DNA from: a virus
DNA length: 22,329 bases
Strand: one strand, 5' to 3'
IMG/VR virus record: IMGVR_UViG_3300032087_003055
Location: 1-22,329 of that record
This document shows positions 21,379 through 22,329 of the stretch, piece after piece (the first letter of the stretch is position 1; each line of letters begins with the position of its first letter). The notes beneath the pieces were generated by a model. It saw nothing but the letters and a program-made list of their open reading frames with translations. It was not told where the DNA came from and did no database searches. The translations under genes and the position numbers were made by a program.

Positions 21379-22287
21379 ATGTCTCTTGCAAATCTTAAAA
21401 AATCCCGTGGTTCTTCCATCGATAAACTTGTCAACGCAGCAGCAAAACTTAACGAATCTGCTGATGTTCGGAATGGTCCAGATGAACGTATCTGGAAACC
21501 TACTGTTGATAAGGCAGGTAACGGTTATGCTGTTATTCGTTTCCTGCCTGCACCGGAAGGTGAAGAACTTCCTTGGGTTCGTTACTGGGATCACGGTTTT
21601 AAAGGCAAGACTACAGGTATGTGGTATATTGAAAAATCACTTACCTCTATCGGGCAGAAAGACCCCGTAGGCGAATTAAACTCGCAGCTGTGGAATACTG
21701 GTCGAGATGAAGATAAACAGACTGCTCGGGAACAGAAGCGCCGTCTGCACTACGTCTCTAACATTTATATCGTTTCTGACTCAGGTAATCCTGAGAACGA
21801 AGGTAAGGTGTTCCTTTACCAGTACGGTAAAAAGATTCATGACAAACTGATGGAAGCGATGCAACCACAGTTTGAGGATGAAGACCCTATCAATCCATTC
21901 GATCTTTGGGAAGGTGCTGACTTCAAACTGAAGATTCGTAACGTTGGTGGTTGGCGTAACTACGATCGTTCTGAGTTTGCCGCACCTGGTGCACTGGCAG
22001 ATGATGAAGAGATGGAACGCGTCTACTCTCAAGCTTACCCACTCGGTGAGTTTACTGATCCAGCTACCTTCAAGTCCTATGAGGAACTCAAGGCTCGTAT
22101 GGATATGGTTCTGGGTAATGATATGTCAATGACTACTCAGCAACGTGAGGACCTGTCTATGACAGCTGAGTCAGCGCCAATGAAGACTGTTGAAGCCGTC
22201 TCAGCGGCGCCACAACAAGACACAGGCGGTTCTGACGATGATGACGACACCATGTCGTACTTCTCCAAGCTAGCTAACGAAGACTGA
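21379..22287 (+). CDS. 32: Single-stranded DNA-binding protein, gp32-like
   Basis: A 302-residue T4-type gp32, which coats single-stranded DNA during replication, recombination and repair. Visible: the N-terminal basic cooperativity region (MSLANLKKSRGSSIDKLV), a core with YAVIRFLPAPEG, YWDHGFKGKTTGMWYIEKSL and QLWNTGRDEDKQTAREQKRR, and the acidic C-terminus GGSDDDDDTMSYF that recruits partners. The T4 zinc ligands Cys77, Cys87 and Cys90 have no cysteine counterparts here (WYIEKSLTSIGQKDPVGEL), although the His in DHGF is kept, so the fold is zinc-independent. It has its own promoter and Shine-Dalgarno and a strong terminator. Confidence 0.93.
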   Translation: MSLANLKKSRGSSIDKLVNAAAKLNESADVRNGPDERIWKPTVDKAGNGYAVIRFLPAPEGEELPWVRYWDHGFKGKTTGMWYIEKSLTSIGQKDPVGELNSQLWNTGRDEDKQTAREQKRRLHYVSNIYIVSDSGNPENEGKVFLYQYGKKIHDKLMEAMQPQFEDEDPINPFDLWEGADFKLKIRNVGGWRNYDRSEFAAPGALADDEEMERVYSQAYPLGEFTDPATFKSYEELKARMDMVLGNDMSMTTQQREDLSMTAESAPMKTVEAVSAAPQQDTGGSDDDDDTMSYFSKLANED

Positions 22288-22291
22288 TTTC

Positions 22292-22322
22292 AAAACCCCC
22301 TAGCTTCGGTTAGGGGGTTTTT
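22292..22322 (+). terminator. Intrinsic terminator of gp32
   Basis: AAAACCCCCTAGC (22292-22304) pairs with GTTAGGGGGTTTT (22309-22321) around a TTCG tetraloop, with one G-T wobble, and five T follow the stem's GC part (22318-22322). Strong C/G stem and T tail make this a clear factor-independent terminator. Confidence 0.92.
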
Positions 22323-22329
22323 ACTATCT

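Noticed and set aside
1-22329. tRNA genes, CRISPR arrays, integrase or insertion sequences
   Set aside because: No cloverleaf-like segment, regular repeat array, transposase or recombinase was seen. Gaps between genes are all shorter than about 110 bases.

Overview
The window looks like part of the genome of a T4-like (myovirus-type) bacteriophage, probably marine. Every convincing gene lies on the + strand. Genes are packed head to tail with ATGA or TAATG overlaps. There is no tRNA, rRNA, integrase or insertion sequence. Landmark genes are a phage PhoH-type ATPase, a ClpP-like protease, a RecB-like PD-(D/E)XK nuclease, a probable gp33-type late-transcription coactivator and, at the right end, a gp32-type single-stranded DNA-binding protein. 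The host cannot be read from the sequence. Promoters have the bacterial sigma70 form (TTGAC(A/T), 16-19 nt, TATNNT).

Left part (1-5311): a GMP reductase cut by the window edge, then a heme oxygenase and a ferredoxin-dependent bilin reductase in overlapping frames. Together the last two could turn heme into biliverdin and then into a reduced phycobilin. The reductase has PcyA-type active-site residues and fits best with the virus-encoded PcyX type. Next come a small FmdB-like protein, PhoH, small phage proteins, a cupin, the PD-(D/E)XK nuclease, a zinc-ribbon-like protein, a ClpP-like protease and two short unknowns.

Middle part (5308-15616): a glycan cassette of about 10 kb with 14 genes in one transcription unit. 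It holds a short nucleotide-sugar dehydrogenase, a UDP-glucuronate 4-epimerase-like enzyme and UDP-galactopyranose mutase for precursors. Four related DxD glycosyltransferases, two family-25-like glycosyltransferases and another DxD glycosyltransferase come with them. Two FkbM-type methyltransferases, a PAPS-type sulfotransferase and a probable glycosyltransferase-like protein complete it. Together they could build a uronic-acid and galactofuranose glycan that is methylated and sulfated, either on the virion or on the host surface. Arginine codons shift from CGN to AGA/AGG between about 7.8 and 12.3 kb, which suggests separate acquisition.

Right part (15617-22329): several short units, each with its own promoter. 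They encode an AT-hook-like basic protein, three small conserved-looking phage proteins, a DUF932 protein, a small membrane protein and an exported NPGN-motif protein. They also encode a zinc-ribbon protein followed by a truncated partial copy, a class I (DhnA-type) fructose-bisphosphate aldolase, an exported protein, gp33, a lipoprotein-like protein with an out-of-frame overlapping gene, and gp32. A strong terminator closes the window. In two places the -35 box sits in the apex of a hairpin, and one of these hairpins is a complete intrinsic terminator.

Taken together this is an early or middle phage region rich in auxiliary metabolic genes: nucleotide salvage, bilin synthesis, glycan building and central carbon metabolism.
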